Counted from the first letter of the stretch, positions 17,174 through 26,117 are shown. The stretch: DNA of 64,000 bases from JBNAGF01 sp049801055 (GCF_049801055.1 NZ_JBNAGF010000007.1:186001-250000); one strand, 5' to 3'. Numbers and translations are program-made. Notes: generated by a model not told the origin, from the sequence alone.

Positions 17174-17248
17174 TGGAGCGGGCGATGAGATTCGAACTCA
17201 CGACCCTAACCTTGGCAAGGTTATGCTCTACCCCTGAGCTACGCCCGC
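17174..17248 (-). tRNA. tRNA-Gly (anticodon GCC), second copy
   Basis: Sequence identical to the tRNA at 17080-17154, with encoded CCA, anticodon GCC and the same loops. The two genes are separated by 19 bases and are probably one transcript. Tandem identical copies raise the dosage of the main glycine tRNA. Confidence 0.97.
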
Positions 17249-17580
17249 CTCCTTGAGTGAGCCGTGAAGTATAAACTCTGGCCGCAAGCTGCAAGAGGAA
17301 AATCACCTGAGCCCGGAATTTTTTGCGATCGCGACGGAAACTGACATCTGGCGCGTGAAGACTGGAAACAGTCTGGCAAATCAGAGGGAACTGGATATAT
17401 GGCTGCGCGTGAGACCATCAAAACCATGTCGCTGTCGATTGCGATCTGCATCGCCGTGGTAGTGCGTATGATATTCTGATCAGGACGCGCATTTTCTCCA
17501 TCCGGTTGGGCAAGTCGGCGCAGCGAAGGTGTAACCTGCTCCGATTCAACCAAAAAAGGCAGACCCGAAGCAGGTCGCGA
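17249..17580. other. Intergenic region between tRNA genes and pyruvate carboxylase
   Basis: About 330 bases with no gene I can support. The part next to the pyruvate carboxylase stop contains a short hairpin and T-run on the minus strand (separate entry). The remainder must hold the promoter of the two minus-strand tRNA genes, but I could not define it with confidence. Confidence 0.4.
17552..17579 (-). terminator. Probable Rho-independent terminator of the pyruvate carboxylase gene
   Basis: Immediately after the stop codon, the minus strand reads GCGACC, a TTCG-containing loop, then GGTCTGCC followed by six Ts (the A-run at 17552-17557 on the plus strand). The stem is short, with one bulge. 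Confidence 0.6.
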
Positions 17581-20500
17581 TCAGGCTTCGCCAAGCTCGA
17601 CGAGAAGATCCTTGGCGTCGATCTGGCCACCGGGCTGAACATGAACAGCGGCTACAACCGCATCATGTTCGGCATGGATGCCGGTTTCCATCTTCATGGC
17701 TTCGATTGTTAAAAGCAGATCCCCGGCGCTGACTTTCTGTCCGGCCTTTACACCCACGCTGGCCACAACCCCGGGCATCGGTGCGCCGACATGGTTCTGA
17801 TTGCCCTGCTCGGCCTTCGGACGTGATGCGGTCGAGGATTTCACCAATCTGTTCGGAACGCGGATCACGCGGGGCTGGCCGTTGAGTTCAAAAAAGACCT
17901 TCACTTCTCCGTTTTCATCGGTTTCGCCAATTGCCTGGCATCGGATCTCCAGCGTTTTGCCCGGATCGATCTCGGCCGAGATCTCCTCGCCGGGCTCCAT
18001 ACCGTAAAAGAAGGTTCGCGTCGGCAGCGTGCGCACCGGCCCGTAGATGCGATGCCGTCCCATGTAGTCCAGAAAAACCTTTGGATACATGAGGTAACCA
18101 TTCAGATCCTCGTCATCGACCTCCTTACCTTCCAATTCCTTGGAAACCTCCGCCCGGATAGCCTCAAGGTCAACCGGGTTGAGGTGCTTTCCCGGGCGTT
18201 CGGTGTTGGGGGCTTCGTCCTTGAGAACTTTGCTGACGATACTGTTTGGGAAACCGCCCGGCGGCTGCCCGATGTTGCCCCGCAACATGTCGACAACAGA
18301 CTCCGGGAACGCGACCTCGACGTCGGGATCTTCCACTTCCTCCCGCGTCAGCCCTTGAGAGACCATCATCAGGGCCATGTCGCCAACCACTTTGGACGAA
18401 GGCGTTACCTTGACGATATCTCCGAACATCCGGTTCACGTCGGCATAGGTCTGGGCGACTTCGTGCCAGCGTTCTTCCAGCCCGAGCGAGCGCGCTTGCG
18501 CCTTGAGGTTGGTAAACTGGCCGCCGGGCATCTCGTGCAGATAGACCTCGGACGCGGGGGCCTGAAGCCCCGACTCGAACGCAGCATACTGCGCCCGCAC
18601 GGCTTCGAAATAGTCGGAAATCTCGCGAATTGCCCCGATATCCAGCCCGGTGTCCCGATCGGTGTGACGCAGGGTTTCCACCACTGTCCCCAAGGTGGCC
18701 TGAGAGGTGTTGCCAGAGAAGCTGTCCATTGCGCAGTCTACCGCGTCAACACCGGCCTCGGAGGCCGCGAGGATCGTCGCGCAGGCCACACCAGCCGTAT
18801 CGTGGGTGTGGAAATGGATGGGCAGACCGATCTCTTCTTTCAGCGCCTTCACAAGTGCACGGGCCGAAGCGGGCTTCATAACGCCAGCCATGTCCTTGAG
18901 GCCCAGAATATGAGCGCCGGCGTCGCGCAGTTCCCGCGCCATGCCCACATAGTATTTCAGGTCATACTTGGACCGCTCGGGGTCAAGGATGTCCCCAGTG
19001 TAGCAGATCGTGCCTTCGCAGATCTTGTTCTGACCAAGCACCGCGTCCATTGCCACACGCATATTTTCGACCCAGTTAAGGCTGTCGAACACGCGGAACA
19101 GGTCAACCCCGGTTACTGATGCCTGCCGGACGAATTCCTGCACGACATTGTCCGGGTAGTTCGTGTATCCGACCCCATTCGAACCACGCAGAAGCATCTG
19201 GGTCATCAGGTTCGGCATCGCTTCGCGCAGGTCGCGCAGGCGTTGCCAGGGGCATTCCTGCAGGAACCGGTAAGCCACGTCGAACGTCGCGCCCCCCCAA
19301 CATTCTACCGAAAACAGTTGCGGAAGGTTCGACGCATAGCTGGGTGCCACCTTGATCATGTCGATCGACCGCATCCGCGTGGCCAACAGAGACTGGTGTC
19401 CGTCGCGCATCGTGGTGTCGGTGATCAGCAATTGGCGCTGCGCCTTCATCCAGTCGGCAACGGCTTGTGGCCCCTTCTGTTCCAGCAGGTTGCGGGTTCC
19501 CATCTGGGGTTCCGCCTTTCTGGCCGGCGGCTTTGGCGTCTTGAGATTGGCAGCGGGCAGGGGCCGGCCCTTGGTTTCCGGATGTCCATTCACCGTGACA
19601 TCGGCGACATAGGTCAGGACCTTTGTACCCCGGTCCCTGCGTTTCTTGAACTGGAACAGATCCGGCGTCTCGTCGATGAACTTGGTTGTGTATTCATTGC
19701 CAAGAAAGGTCTGATGCTTCAGCAGGTTTTCGACGAATGCGATGTTGGTGGAAACGCCGCGAATTCGGAACTCGCGCAGTGCCCTGTCCATACGGGCAAT
19801 TGCTTTTTCCGGGGTCGGAGCCCAAGCGGTTACCTTGACCAGCAAAGAATCGTAATACCGGGTGATCACACCGCCGGAATAAGCCGTGCCGCCGTCCAGT
19901 CTGATGCCGAGACCAGTGGCCGAGCGGTAGGCGGCAATACGTCCGTAGTCGGGGATGAAATTGTTCTGCGGGTCTTCGGTGGTGATGCGCGTCTGCAGGG
20001 CATGGCCATTAAGCGACACATCTTGCTGCGATGCCTTGCCGGTCGCTTCAGCGATGGATTTGCCTTCGGCGATCAGAATCTGCGACTGCACTATGTCGAT
20101 CCCGGTCACTTCCTCGGTGACGGTGTGTTCGACCTGAACACGAGGATTCACCTCGATGAAATAGAACTTGTCGGTTTCCATATCCATCAGGAATTCGACC
20201 GTACCAGCGCACTCATAATCTACATGGGCACAGATGCGGCGACCAAGATCGCAGATTTCAGCCCGCTGTTCTTCCGTCAGATACGGGGCAGGGGCCCGTT
20301 CGACGACCTTTTGGTTTCGGCGCTGGACCGAGCAATCGCGTTCGAACAGGTGATACATGCCGCCCTGTTTGTCGCCAAGGATCTGCACCTCGACATGGCG
20401 CGCCCGGATGATCATCTTTTCCAGATAACCTTCGCCATTGCCAAAGGCCGCCTCGGCCTCGCGGCGGCCTTCCAGAACCTTTTCTTCCAACTCGTCTTCA

Positions 20501-21027
20501 GACTGGATCGGGCGCATGCCGCGCCCGCCGCCACCCCATGACGCCTTGAGCATCAGGGGATACCCGATTTCGCCTGCTTCGGCGCGGATCGCGTCCATGT
20601 CGTCGCCGAGAACTTCCGTGGCCGGAATCACCGGAACTCCGGCGGCAATCGCCACCTTGCGCGCACTTGCCTTATCGCCCAGCGCACGCATGGTCTCGGC
20701 GCGGGGTCCGATAAAGGTGATGCCGTTCTGCACGCAGGCATCCACGAAATCGGGGTTTTCTGATAGCAGGCCGTATCCGGGGTGGATCGCGTCGGCTCCG
20801 GATTCCTTGGCGACACGGATGATTTCGTCAATCGAAAGGTAGGCGGCCACGGGCCCCATCCCTTCGCCGATCCGATAGGCTTCATCCGCCTTGAAGCGAT
20901 GCAGTCCAAGTTTGTCTTCTTCGGCGTAGACCGCGACCGTGCGTTTGCCCATCTCGTTGGCGGCACGCATTACGCGAATTGCGATCTCACCGCGGTTGGC
21001 GATCAGGATTTTCTTGAATTCCGGCAT
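17581..21027 (-). CDS. pyc: Pyruvate carboxylase
   Basis: Biotin enzyme that carboxylates pyruvate to oxaloacetate to refill the TCA cycle. It is a single 1148-residue chain of the alpha4 type. The N-terminal biotin carboxylase (about 1-455) has KILIANRGEIAIRV and the ATP-grasp loop KASWGGGGRGMR. The central carboxyltransferase (about 535-830) has DTTMRDGHQSLLATRMRS and LKDMAGVMKP. The C-terminal biotinyl domain carries EAMKMET with biotin lysine K1112. The start is preceded by GGGAGGGC. A 240-base gap separates it from the downstream-facing dehydrogenase gene, so it is probably transcribed alone. Confidence 0.98.
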   Translation of the reverse strand: MPEFKKILIANRGEIAIRVMRAANEMGKRTVAVYAEEDKLGLHRFKADEAYRIGEGMGPVAAYLSIDEIIRVAKESGADAIHPGYGLLSENPDFVDACVQNGITFIGPRAETMRALGDKASARKVAIAAGVPVIPATEVLGDDMDAIRAEAGEIGYPLMLKASWGGGGRGMRPIQSEDELEEKVLEGRREAEAAFGNGEGYLEKMIIRARHVEVQILGDKQGGMYHLFERDCSVQRRNQKVVERAPAPYLTEEQRAEICDLGRRICAHVDYECAGTVEFLMDMETDKFYFIEVNPRVQVEHTVTEEVTGIDIVQSQILIAEGKSIAEATGKASQQDVSLNGHALQTRITTEDPQNNFIPDYGRIAAYRSATGLGIRLDGGTAYSGGVITRYYDSLLVKVTAWAPTPEKAIARMDRALREFRIRGVSTNIAFVENLLKHQTFLGNEYTTKFIDETPDLFQFKKRRDRGTKVLTYVADVTVNGHPETKGRPLPAANLKTPKPPARKAEPQMGTRNLLEQKGPQAVADWMKAQRQLLITDTTMRDGHQSLLATRMRSIDMIKVAPSYASNLPQLFSVECWGGATFDVAYRFLQECPWQRLRDLREAMPNLMTQMLLRGSNGVGYTNYPDNVVQEFVRQASVTGVDLFRVFDSLNWVENMRVAMDAVLGQNKICEGTICYTGDILDPERSKYDLKYYVGMARELRDAGAHILGLKDMAGVMKPASARALVKALKEEIGLPIHFHTHDTAGVACATILAASEAGVDAVDCAMDSFSGNTSQATLGTVVETLRHTDRDTGLDIGAIREISDYFEAVRAQYAAFESGLQAPASEVYLHEMPGGQFTNLKAQARSLGLEERWHEVAQTYADVNRMFGDIVKVTPSSKVVGDMALMMVSQGLTREEVEDPDVEVAFPESVVDMLRGNIGQPPGGFPNSIVSKVLKDEAPNTERPGKHLNPVDLEAIRAEVSKELEGKEVDDEDLNGYLMYPKVFLDYMGRHRIYGPVRTLPTRTFFYGMEPGEEISAEIDPGKTLEIRCQAIGETDENGEVKVFFELNGQPRVIRVPNRLVKSSTASRPKAEQGNQNHVGAPMPGVVASVGVKAGQKVSAGDLLLTIEAMKMETGIHAEHDAVVAAVHVQPGGQIDAKDLLVELGEA

Positions 21028-21266
21028 GGGCAGCCCTCCCGTTTGGCGTCTGTCCGGTCAATGTTGCGCGAACCAAATGCGATGCTGCACTGCAAAGCAA
21101 TACCAACTGTTACGGAGATTTCCGCATTTATAGCCGGTTTTTCGGCCCTGCGGACTGATAGCGGCGCGGTCTTTTCAGAACTGTCATGTCTGCGACCACT
21201 TCAACAGCGAATCCGTCCACCCGCGAATGGAACCAATAGGCGAACGGAAATCTCTGCTCTGGGGCT

Positions 21267-22400
21267 TCAGGCGATGAGCTTGGAAGCGAGCTCGCTCAGC
21301 CGGGTCGCTCCGAGCTGGCCCATGTTCGCCTCGATGTCCTTTTTCAGCAGGTCGATCACATGGGATGCCCCGGTCGCACCCAGCGCGGCGAGGCCGAAAT
21401 GAAAGGCACGACCGAGCATGACGAAATCGGCGCCCAGCGCCATCGCTCGGAGTATGTCGAGCCCACCTTCGACACCACTGTCGAAGATCACCGGCAAGCG
21501 GGTCGCTTCTCGCACAGCAGGCAGGCACTCAATGGCCCCGGGAGCCCCGTCGAACTGGCGGCCCGCATGGTTGGAAACCCAGATCCCGTCAACACCAACA
21601 TGTTCGAGGGCTTGGGCATCTTCTGGCCGCAGCACACCCTTGATGACAAACGGCCCTGTCCAGTTGTCCCGTAGCCATTTGACATAATCCATGTCTGGAG
21701 ACGTGCGGAGAAGGTATCCGATATGGGCGGTCGGCGGCAGGTTGCTTTGTCCCTGAACATACTTGTCCAGAGTTCGCATATGCGGCATCCCGCGCCGTGC
21801 CGTGGCCATCGCCCAAGAGGGGCGGCGGGCAACCTGCCACAACAGCCGTGGTGTCAGTTTCGGCGGCTGGGTTAGGCCCGATCGGGTTTGCCGTTCCCGG
21901 CGGGAGGCGACAGGTACGTCCACGGTAAGAACAAGGGTCGAAAACCCGGATTGTCTGGCACGGTCCAGCAGATCGCGGCGGATGTCCTCTTTCTTGGGCG
22001 GGTACAGCTGAAACCAGCCGTCCGACCCGATATGCGGTGCGAGATCTTCCGGCGACTGACTGGCGACGGTAGACAGGGCAAAGGGGATTCCGGCCCCGGC
22101 CGCAGCACGGGCAAGATGCCCTTCGGCGTCGGGCCAGATCAACCCGGACATGCCCACCGGTGCCACGCCAAACGGCAGCGAATGCTGGTTTCCAAACAAC
22201 TCGGTGGAAAGATCCGGCGCCTGCGCGCCTTGCAGCACCGATGGCAGGAACATTACTCGATCCAGCGCCTCTCGATTGCGCGCCTTGGTTTGTTCCTGAC
22301 CGGTTCCACTGTCTAGGTATTCCCAGACAAACCGGGGAAGTCGGCGGCGCGCGCGCCACTTCAGGTCGTCGATCCCGGGATATCCGCTGTGAAGATCCAT
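21267..22400 (-). CDS. FMN-dependent alpha-hydroxyacid dehydrogenase (lactate dehydrogenase-like)
   Basis: Flavoenzyme of the L-lactate dehydrogenase/glycolate oxidase family, 377 residues. Motifs are RRRLPRFVWEYLDSGTG at the start, APVGMSGL, LTVDVPVASRRERQ, FVIKGVLRPEDA (catalytic lysine region), and the active-site WVSNHAGRQFDGAPGA, whose histidine is the proton acceptor. The FMN phosphate loop IFDSGVEGGLDILRAMALGAD follows. It would feed pyruvate from lactate to the neighbouring pyruvate carboxylase (inference). Start set at ATG 22400 by family length; ATG 22454 (18 codons more) is an alternative. Neither has a clear ribosome site. Confidence 0.88.
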   Translation of the reverse strand: MDLHSGYPGIDDLKWRARRRLPRFVWEYLDSGTGQEQTKARNREALDRVMFLPSVLQGAQAPDLSTELFGNQHSLPFGVAPVGMSGLIWPDAEGHLARAAAGAGIPFALSTVASQSPEDLAPHIGSDGWFQLYPPKKEDIRRDLLDRARQSGFSTLVLTVDVPVASRRERQTRSGLTQPPKLTPRLLWQVARRPSWAMATARRGMPHMRTLDKYVQGQSNLPPTAHIGYLLRTSPDMDYVKWLRDNWTGPFVIKGVLRPEDAQALEHVGVDGIWVSNHAGRQFDGAPGAIECLPAVREATRLPVIFDSGVEGGLDILRAMALGADFVMLGRAFHFGLAALGATGASHVIDLLKKDIEANMGQLGATRLSELASKLIA

Positions 22401-22523
22401 GGCGCGAAGAAAGCGACAAAGTTGAGAATTTGTCCAGTCGCTGGCGAGTTTCATCCGTATCCGGGGCGAACATAGAGAGAACGGATCTTTAACGGCCTGC
22501 CTAATCGCGCTATGTTCGCTGCC

Positions 22524-24941
22524 ATGAGCAGTTTTGACGAAATGGACGCCTTTGAGGGCGCCTCGCTGTCCGCCCGTGCCATGGCCGCACGCCCGATGCC
22601 TTATTTGGACGGCCTGAACCCCGAACAGCGCGCTGCGGTGGAAACACTGGACGGGCCGGTTTTGATGTTGGCCGGAGCCGGCACGGGTAAGACCAAGGCG
22701 CTGACGACCCGGATCGTGCACCTGTTGAACACAGGCGCGGCGCGTCCGAATGAGATCCTTGCCGTGACCTTTACCAACAAGGCCGCACGCGAGATGAAAG
22801 AGCGGGTGTCCGGTCAGTTGGGCGAAGTTGTAGAAGGCATGCCTTGGCTCGGAACGTTCCACTCGATTTGCGTCAAGCTGTTGCGCCGCCATGCCGAGTT
22901 GGTCGGGTTGAAATCGAACTACACGATCCTCGACACCGACGATCAGCTGCGCCTGCTCAAACAGTTGGTGTCGGCAGCAGGCGTTGACGACAAACGTTGG
23001 CCCGCCCGTCAATTGGCGGCAATTATTGACAGCTGGAAAAACCGGGCTCTGACACCGGATAAAATCCCCGGCGCGGATGCCGGGGCCTATAACAGTAAGG
23101 GACCAAAGCTCTACGCCGAATATCAAGAACGCCTGCGCCAGCTGAATGCCGTGGATTTCGGTGATTTGCTGCTACATATGGTGACGATCTTCCAGTCTCA
23201 TCCGGATGTGCTGGAACAATACCAAAGGTGGTTCCGCTACATCCTCGTGGACGAGTATCAGGATACCAACGTCGCCCAATATCTCTGGCTGCGACTGCTG
23301 GCGGCGGGACACAAGAATATCTGCTGCGTCGGCGATGACGACCAGTCAATCTATGGCTGGCGGGGTGCCGAGGTCGGAAACATCCTGAAGTTCGAAAAGG
23401 ACTTTCCCGGCGCAAAGGTGATCCGGCTGGAGCAGAATTACCGCTCGACCCCCCACATTCTCGCTGCGGCTTCGGGTGTGATTGACGGAAACGAGGGGCG
23501 TCTGGGCAAGACGCTATGGACCGCCAAGGAAGAGGGCGAGAAAATCCGCCTGATCGGTCATTGGGATGGTGAGGAAGAAGCGCGCTGGATCGGCGAGGAA
23601 ATCGATTCCATGCAGGGTGGCACGCGCGGGATGCGGCCCGTGAGCCTCAACGAAATCGCCATTCTTGTGCGCGCCAGCCACCAAATGCGTGCCTTCGAAG
23701 ACCGTTTTCTGACCATCGGCCTGCCTTATCGTGTGATTGGCGGCCCTCGGTTTTACGAACGGATGGAGATCCGTGATGCCATGGCCTATTTCCGGCTTGT
23801 GGTCAGTCCTGATGATGATCTGGCCTTTGAGCGGATTGTGAACACACCTAAGCGCGGCCTGGGTGATAAGGCACAACAGACCATCCAGATCACGGCCCGC
23901 GCTAACGATGTTCCGCTATTGGCCGGAGCGCGTATCGCCGTTGAAACGGGCCTGATCAAAGGCAAGGGTGGCGCGGCCTTGCGCGAATTGGTTGAAGGCC
24001 TCGCGCGCTGGCGGTCAATGATGCAGGGACCGGTCCGCACTCTGGAGCCCGAAGACGGAGAAGTGCTTGACGATGGGTTGCCGCTCGAGCCAACCCCGCG
24101 TGGTACATCCGATGTCAGCCATATCGAACTGGCCGAGATCATTCTCGACGAATCCGGTTACACCGGCCATTGGCAGAATGATAAGACGCCCGAGGCGCCG
24201 GGGCGGTTGGAGAACCTCAAGGAACTGGTGAACCAACTGGACAATTTCGAGAACCTGCAAGGGTTTCTGGAACATGTCAGCCTGATCATGGACAACGACA
24301 AGCAGGACGCCGAAAGCAAAGTCTCGATCATGACCCTGCATGCCGCCAAGGGGCTCGAATTTCCTGCCGTTTTCCTGCCGGGTTGGGAGGACGGCCTGTT
24401 TCCATCGCAACGCTCGATGGATGAAAATGGGATCAAGGGGCTCGAGGAAGAACGGCGGCTGGCCTATGTCGGCATTACCCGGGCAGAGGAACTGTGTACG
24501 ATTTCTTTTGCAGCCAACCGGCGGGTATTCGGGCAATGGCAATCGGCCCTGCCGTCGCGGTTCATTGACGAATTGCCCGAGGCCCATGTGGATGTCCTGA
24601 CCCCGTCGGGGCTTTATGGGGGCCACGGCGCCGGTTCGGTGCAGGCCGGTATCGAAACCCGCGCCGCCGAAGCCAATGTCTACAACTCACCGGGATGGAA
24701 GCGACTGCAGGCGCGGCAGGGGCAGCGGGGCCTCTCTCAGCCAAAGGAAACCCGGAATTCGGTCATTGATCTTGACGCCGTTTCCAGTTTCGAAATGGGA
24801 GAACGGGTGTTTCACCAGAAATTCGGCTATGGTGCCGTGATTGGCATCGAAGGCGACAAGCTCGAAATCGACTTTGAAAAGGCAGGAACCAAAAAGGTTC
24901 TGGCACGTTTTCTGTCTGCGAGCGATGACATTCCGTTCTGA
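22524..24941 (+). CDS. uvrD: ATP-dependent DNA helicase UvrD/PcrA
   Basis: Superfamily 1A 3'-5' helicase for nucleotide-excision and mismatch repair, 805 residues. Walker A is GAGTGKT at 51-57. Motif II VDEYQDTN, motif III GDDDQSIYGWRGA, motif IV EQNYRS, motif V TLHAAKGLEFPAVFLPGWEDGLFPS and motif VI EEERRLAYVGITRAEE all appear in order. The C-terminal tail ends with a Tudor-like segment (FEMGERVFHQKFGYGAVIGIEGDKLEIDF) typical of UvrD/PcrA. Start chosen at MSSFDEMD; four more residues are possible upstream. It is divergent from the dehydrogenase gene. Confidence 0.95.
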   Translation: MSSFDEMDAFEGASLSARAMAARPMPYLDGLNPEQRAAVETLDGPVLMLAGAGTGKTKALTTRIVHLLNTGAARPNEILAVTFTNKAAREMKERVSGQLGEVVEGMPWLGTFHSICVKLLRRHAELVGLKSNYTILDTDDQLRLLKQLVSAAGVDDKRWPARQLAAIIDSWKNRALTPDKIPGADAGAYNSKGPKLYAEYQERLRQLNAVDFGDLLLHMVTIFQSHPDVLEQYQRWFRYILVDEYQDTNVAQYLWLRLLAAGHKNICCVGDDDQSIYGWRGAEVGNILKFEKDFPGAKVIRLEQNYRSTPHILAAASGVIDGNEGRLGKTLWTAKEEGEKIRLIGHWDGEEEARWIGEEIDSMQGGTRGMRPVSLNEIAILVRASHQMRAFEDRFLTIGLPYRVIGGPRFYERMEIRDAMAYFRLVVSPDDDLAFERIVNTPKRGLGDKAQQTIQITARANDVPLLAGARIAVETGLIKGKGGAALRELVEGLARWRSMMQGPVRTLEPEDGEVLDDGLPLEPTPRGTSDVSHIELAEIILDESGYTGHWQNDKTPEAPGRLENLKELVNQLDNFENLQGFLEHVSLIMDNDKQDAESKVSIMTLHAAKGLEFPAVFLPGWEDGLFPSQRSMDENGIKGLEEERRLAYVGITRAEELCTISFAANRRVFGQWQSALPSRFIDELPEAHVDVLTPSGLYGGHGAGSVQAGIETRAAEANVYNSPGWKRLQARQGQRGLSQPKETRNSVIDLDAVSSFEMGERVFHQKFGYGAVIGIEGDKLEIDFEKAGTKKVLARFLSASDDIPF

Positions 24942-24943
24942 AT

Positions 24944-24959
24944 CGGCCTTTTGGGGCCG
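24944..24959 (+). terminator. Weak hairpin after uvrD
   Basis: A 5-bp GC stem (CGGCC/GGCCG) directly after the uvrD stop. No good T-run follows, so termination is only possible. The oppositely oriented small-RNA terminator lies about 130 bases further on. Confidence 0.3.
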
Positions 24960-25085
24960 GATCTGATAAGTTTTGCGTTTCCTCGGACGTTTGTGCCCGC
25001 AGCGCGGTTTGGAAACTTCCGTGACCCCAAGGTCGCTTTCGGCGGATTGTTGCGGTGCTGTCGGTTCATCCCAGTCCCAAGAATG

Positions 25086-25168
25086 AAAAACGGCGGCACC
25101 CGGGAGGAGGTGGGGCCGCCGTTCTCTTGCATCGCCGAAACCAGGGAGGAGGAGTGTTCCGGCGCATC
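25086..25168 (-). ncRNA. CcsR-like small RNA, third unit, with terminator
   Basis: Two hairpins on the minus strand. One (25134-25163) has a GCCG.AAC stem. The other (25091-25121) has a perfect 7-bp CGGCGGC stem followed by five Us (25090-25086), so it doubles as the terminator of the array. Each loop shows CCUCCUCCC (complement of 25144-25152 and 25102-25110), an anti-Shine-Dalgarno sequence. The A/C mismatch seen on the plus strand of the first hairpin becomes a G-U pair on the minus strand, which supports this direction. The paired-hairpin format matches the CcsR1-4 RNAs of Rhodobacter sphaeroides. End points are approximate. Confidence 0.8.
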
Positions 25169-25184
25169 TCTACCAACTGGTATG

Positions 25185-25270
25185 GGGTGGTGCGGCAGCG
25201 CCCAGGGAGGAGGGGCGCCGCCGCTTGCACAACACACAGGCCAGGGAGGAGGAGAGACCCGGTGTATGGC
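25185..25270 (-). ncRNA. CcsR-like small RNA, second unit
   Basis: Hairpin at 25234-25265 (weaker, ACAC/GTGT plus GG/CC) and hairpin at 25192-25224 (11-position stem GCGGC-x-GCGCC with one G-U on the RNA strand). Both loops display CCUCCUCCC (complement of 25244-25252 and 25205-25213). The two motifs are 39 bases apart, as in the other two units, and about 61-65 bases separate it from its neighbours. It is probably processed from the ccaF1 transcript. End points are approximate. Confidence 0.78.
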
Positions 25271-25289
25271 GTCCGGCGGTTTGGGCCGG

Positions 25290-25370
25290 TATTTTTGCGG
25301 CGACATCAGGGAGGAGGAAGATGCCGCCGCCTAAGTCAGACCCCAAGGGAGGAGAGGGATCTGAACCCGA
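25290..25370 (-). ncRNA. CcsR-like small RNA, first unit
   Basis: Begins about a dozen bases after the stop of the DUF1127 gene. Hairpin 25336-25364 (UCAGA-x-CCC type stem) has CUCCUCCC in its loop (complement of 25347-25354). Hairpin 25297-25330 (11-position stem) has CCUCCUCCC (complement of 25309-25317). In both stems the single plus-strand mismatch is a G-U pair on the minus strand. Motif spacing within the pair is 38 bases. In R. sphaeroides such RNAs are co-transcribed with ccaF1 under RpoHI/RpoHII and act in the oxidative-stress response (established). That they do so here is inference. Confidence 0.78.
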
Positions 25371-25376
25371 AATCTG

Positions 25377-25595
25377 TTATGCGCCAGCCTCGTAGGCGGC
25401 TTGATAAGCAACCCGGCGCAGAGACGAACGGTGAAGACCGAGATCCGCCAGCTCACGATTGCTGAGAGCGAAAAGCTCATTGTAGGTCTTCCGGTATACC
25501 CGGTAGCACGCGAACCGGTTGTTCAGTGCTTCTGCCACTGCTTTCAGGTTGAACGCCGCAGTTTGGGAGGCGGAATATTCCGTGGTCAGGGCCAT
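25377..25595 (-). CDS. ccaF1: DUF1127 small protein, CcaF1-like
   Basis: Small basic protein of 72 residues. The C-terminal half is a DUF1127 domain: RVYRKTYNELFALSNRELADLGLHRSSLRR. ATG 25595 gives the expected N-terminus MALTTEYS; a longer frame upstream has no family match. In Rhodobacter sphaeroides the equivalent protein CcaF1 binds RNA, and its mRNA carries the CcsR small RNAs in its 3' part. Here the first hairpin of such an array lies within about 15 bases of the stop, on the same strand, so the same operon layout is present. Regulation by heat-shock-type sigma factors is likely from the family. Confidence 0.9.
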   Translation of the reverse strand: MALTTEYSASQTAAFNLKAVAEALNNRFACYRVYRKTYNELFALSNRELADLGLHRSSLRRVAYQAAYEAGA

Positions 25596-25653
25596 GTTCT
25601 CGTTTCCGTGTCTTCGTCTTGCGGTGCATCTGCGCCGCGGTTGGTGAGGATGA

Positions 25654-25680
25654 AGATAGGCAAATGCTGCAAGTGCACAA
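25654..25680 (-). promoter_or_regulatory. Candidate RpoH-type promoter of the ccaF1-ccsR operon
   Basis: On the minus strand TTG (25680-25678) is followed after 18 bases by CTATCT (25659-25654), resembling the TTG/CTA pattern reported for RpoHI/RpoHII promoters of Rhodobacter. Transcription would start around 25647, about 50 bases before the ccaF1 ATG. The match is short, so confidence is limited. Confidence 0.4.
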
Positions 25681-25720
25681 TAGCTTGCGAGGTCAATGCT
25701 GCTATGCAGCAAGTGCATAG
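25664..25720. repeat. Direct repeat and palindrome overlapping the ccaF1 promoter
   Basis: ATGCTGCAAGTGCACA (25664-25679) and ATGCAGCAAGTGCATA (25704-25719) are near-identical direct repeats exactly 40 bases apart, close to four helical turns. The second is also a perfect inverted repeat, CTATGCAGCAAGTGCATAG (25702-25720), with 7-bp arms. One copy falls inside the candidate promoter spacer and the other about 40 bases upstream, as expected for a cooperative operator. The binding protein is unknown. Confidence 0.45.
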
Positions 25721-25948
25721 ATTGCCTGAGGATTTTTGAATACCGATCGGATGCTCATGTTTTATTGAGGGTTCAGTTGGCTTGACTCGGTTCTTTTACG
25801 CAGGGTCAAGAGCAGGGAGTATGTGATTGCGACGCAACGTCCGCGCTCGAAAAGCTGCCCATTCTTTGTGGGGAGGATGGCTCAGTTGCAGTTGATCTGA
25901 GGCCAACTGTGAATCGAAGACGTTGGAACAGACGATGCTGGCCAGATC

Positions 25949-25984
25949 TGGGAATGCATGGGAAGGGGCGTGGGAAAAGGTGGG
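25949..25984 (+). promoter_or_regulatory. Candidate MraZ operator, four TGGG boxes
   Basis: TGGGAA, TGGGAA, TGGGAA and TGGGAC begin at 25949, 25959, 25971 and 25981, so start-to-start distances are 10, 12 and 10. E. coli MraZ binds TGGGN repeats separated by 5 bases, that is a 10-base period (established). MraZ is encoded about 590 bases downstream. The boxes are probably an upstream part of its autoregulatory site. Confidence 0.5.
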
Positions 25985-26117
25985 ACGCTACCCGTGAAAT
26001 GCCCCAAAGAGGGCCGAATCATGGGGCGCTCGTGGAGTCGAGTCGGCTGATTCCTCCATATGTGAGGGGAACAATGAGGGAACGCGTAGTGGTTCCTTGG
26101 TTGGGCTTGTATTTTTC

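Noticed and set aside
25102..25354. Regularly repeated GGGAGGAGG words that could look like a CRISPR array or a string of ribosome binding sites
   Set aside because: The repeats are only 8-9 bases, have alternating spacing, no start codons follow them, and each lies in the loop of a hairpin readable on the other strand; small RNAs explain them better.
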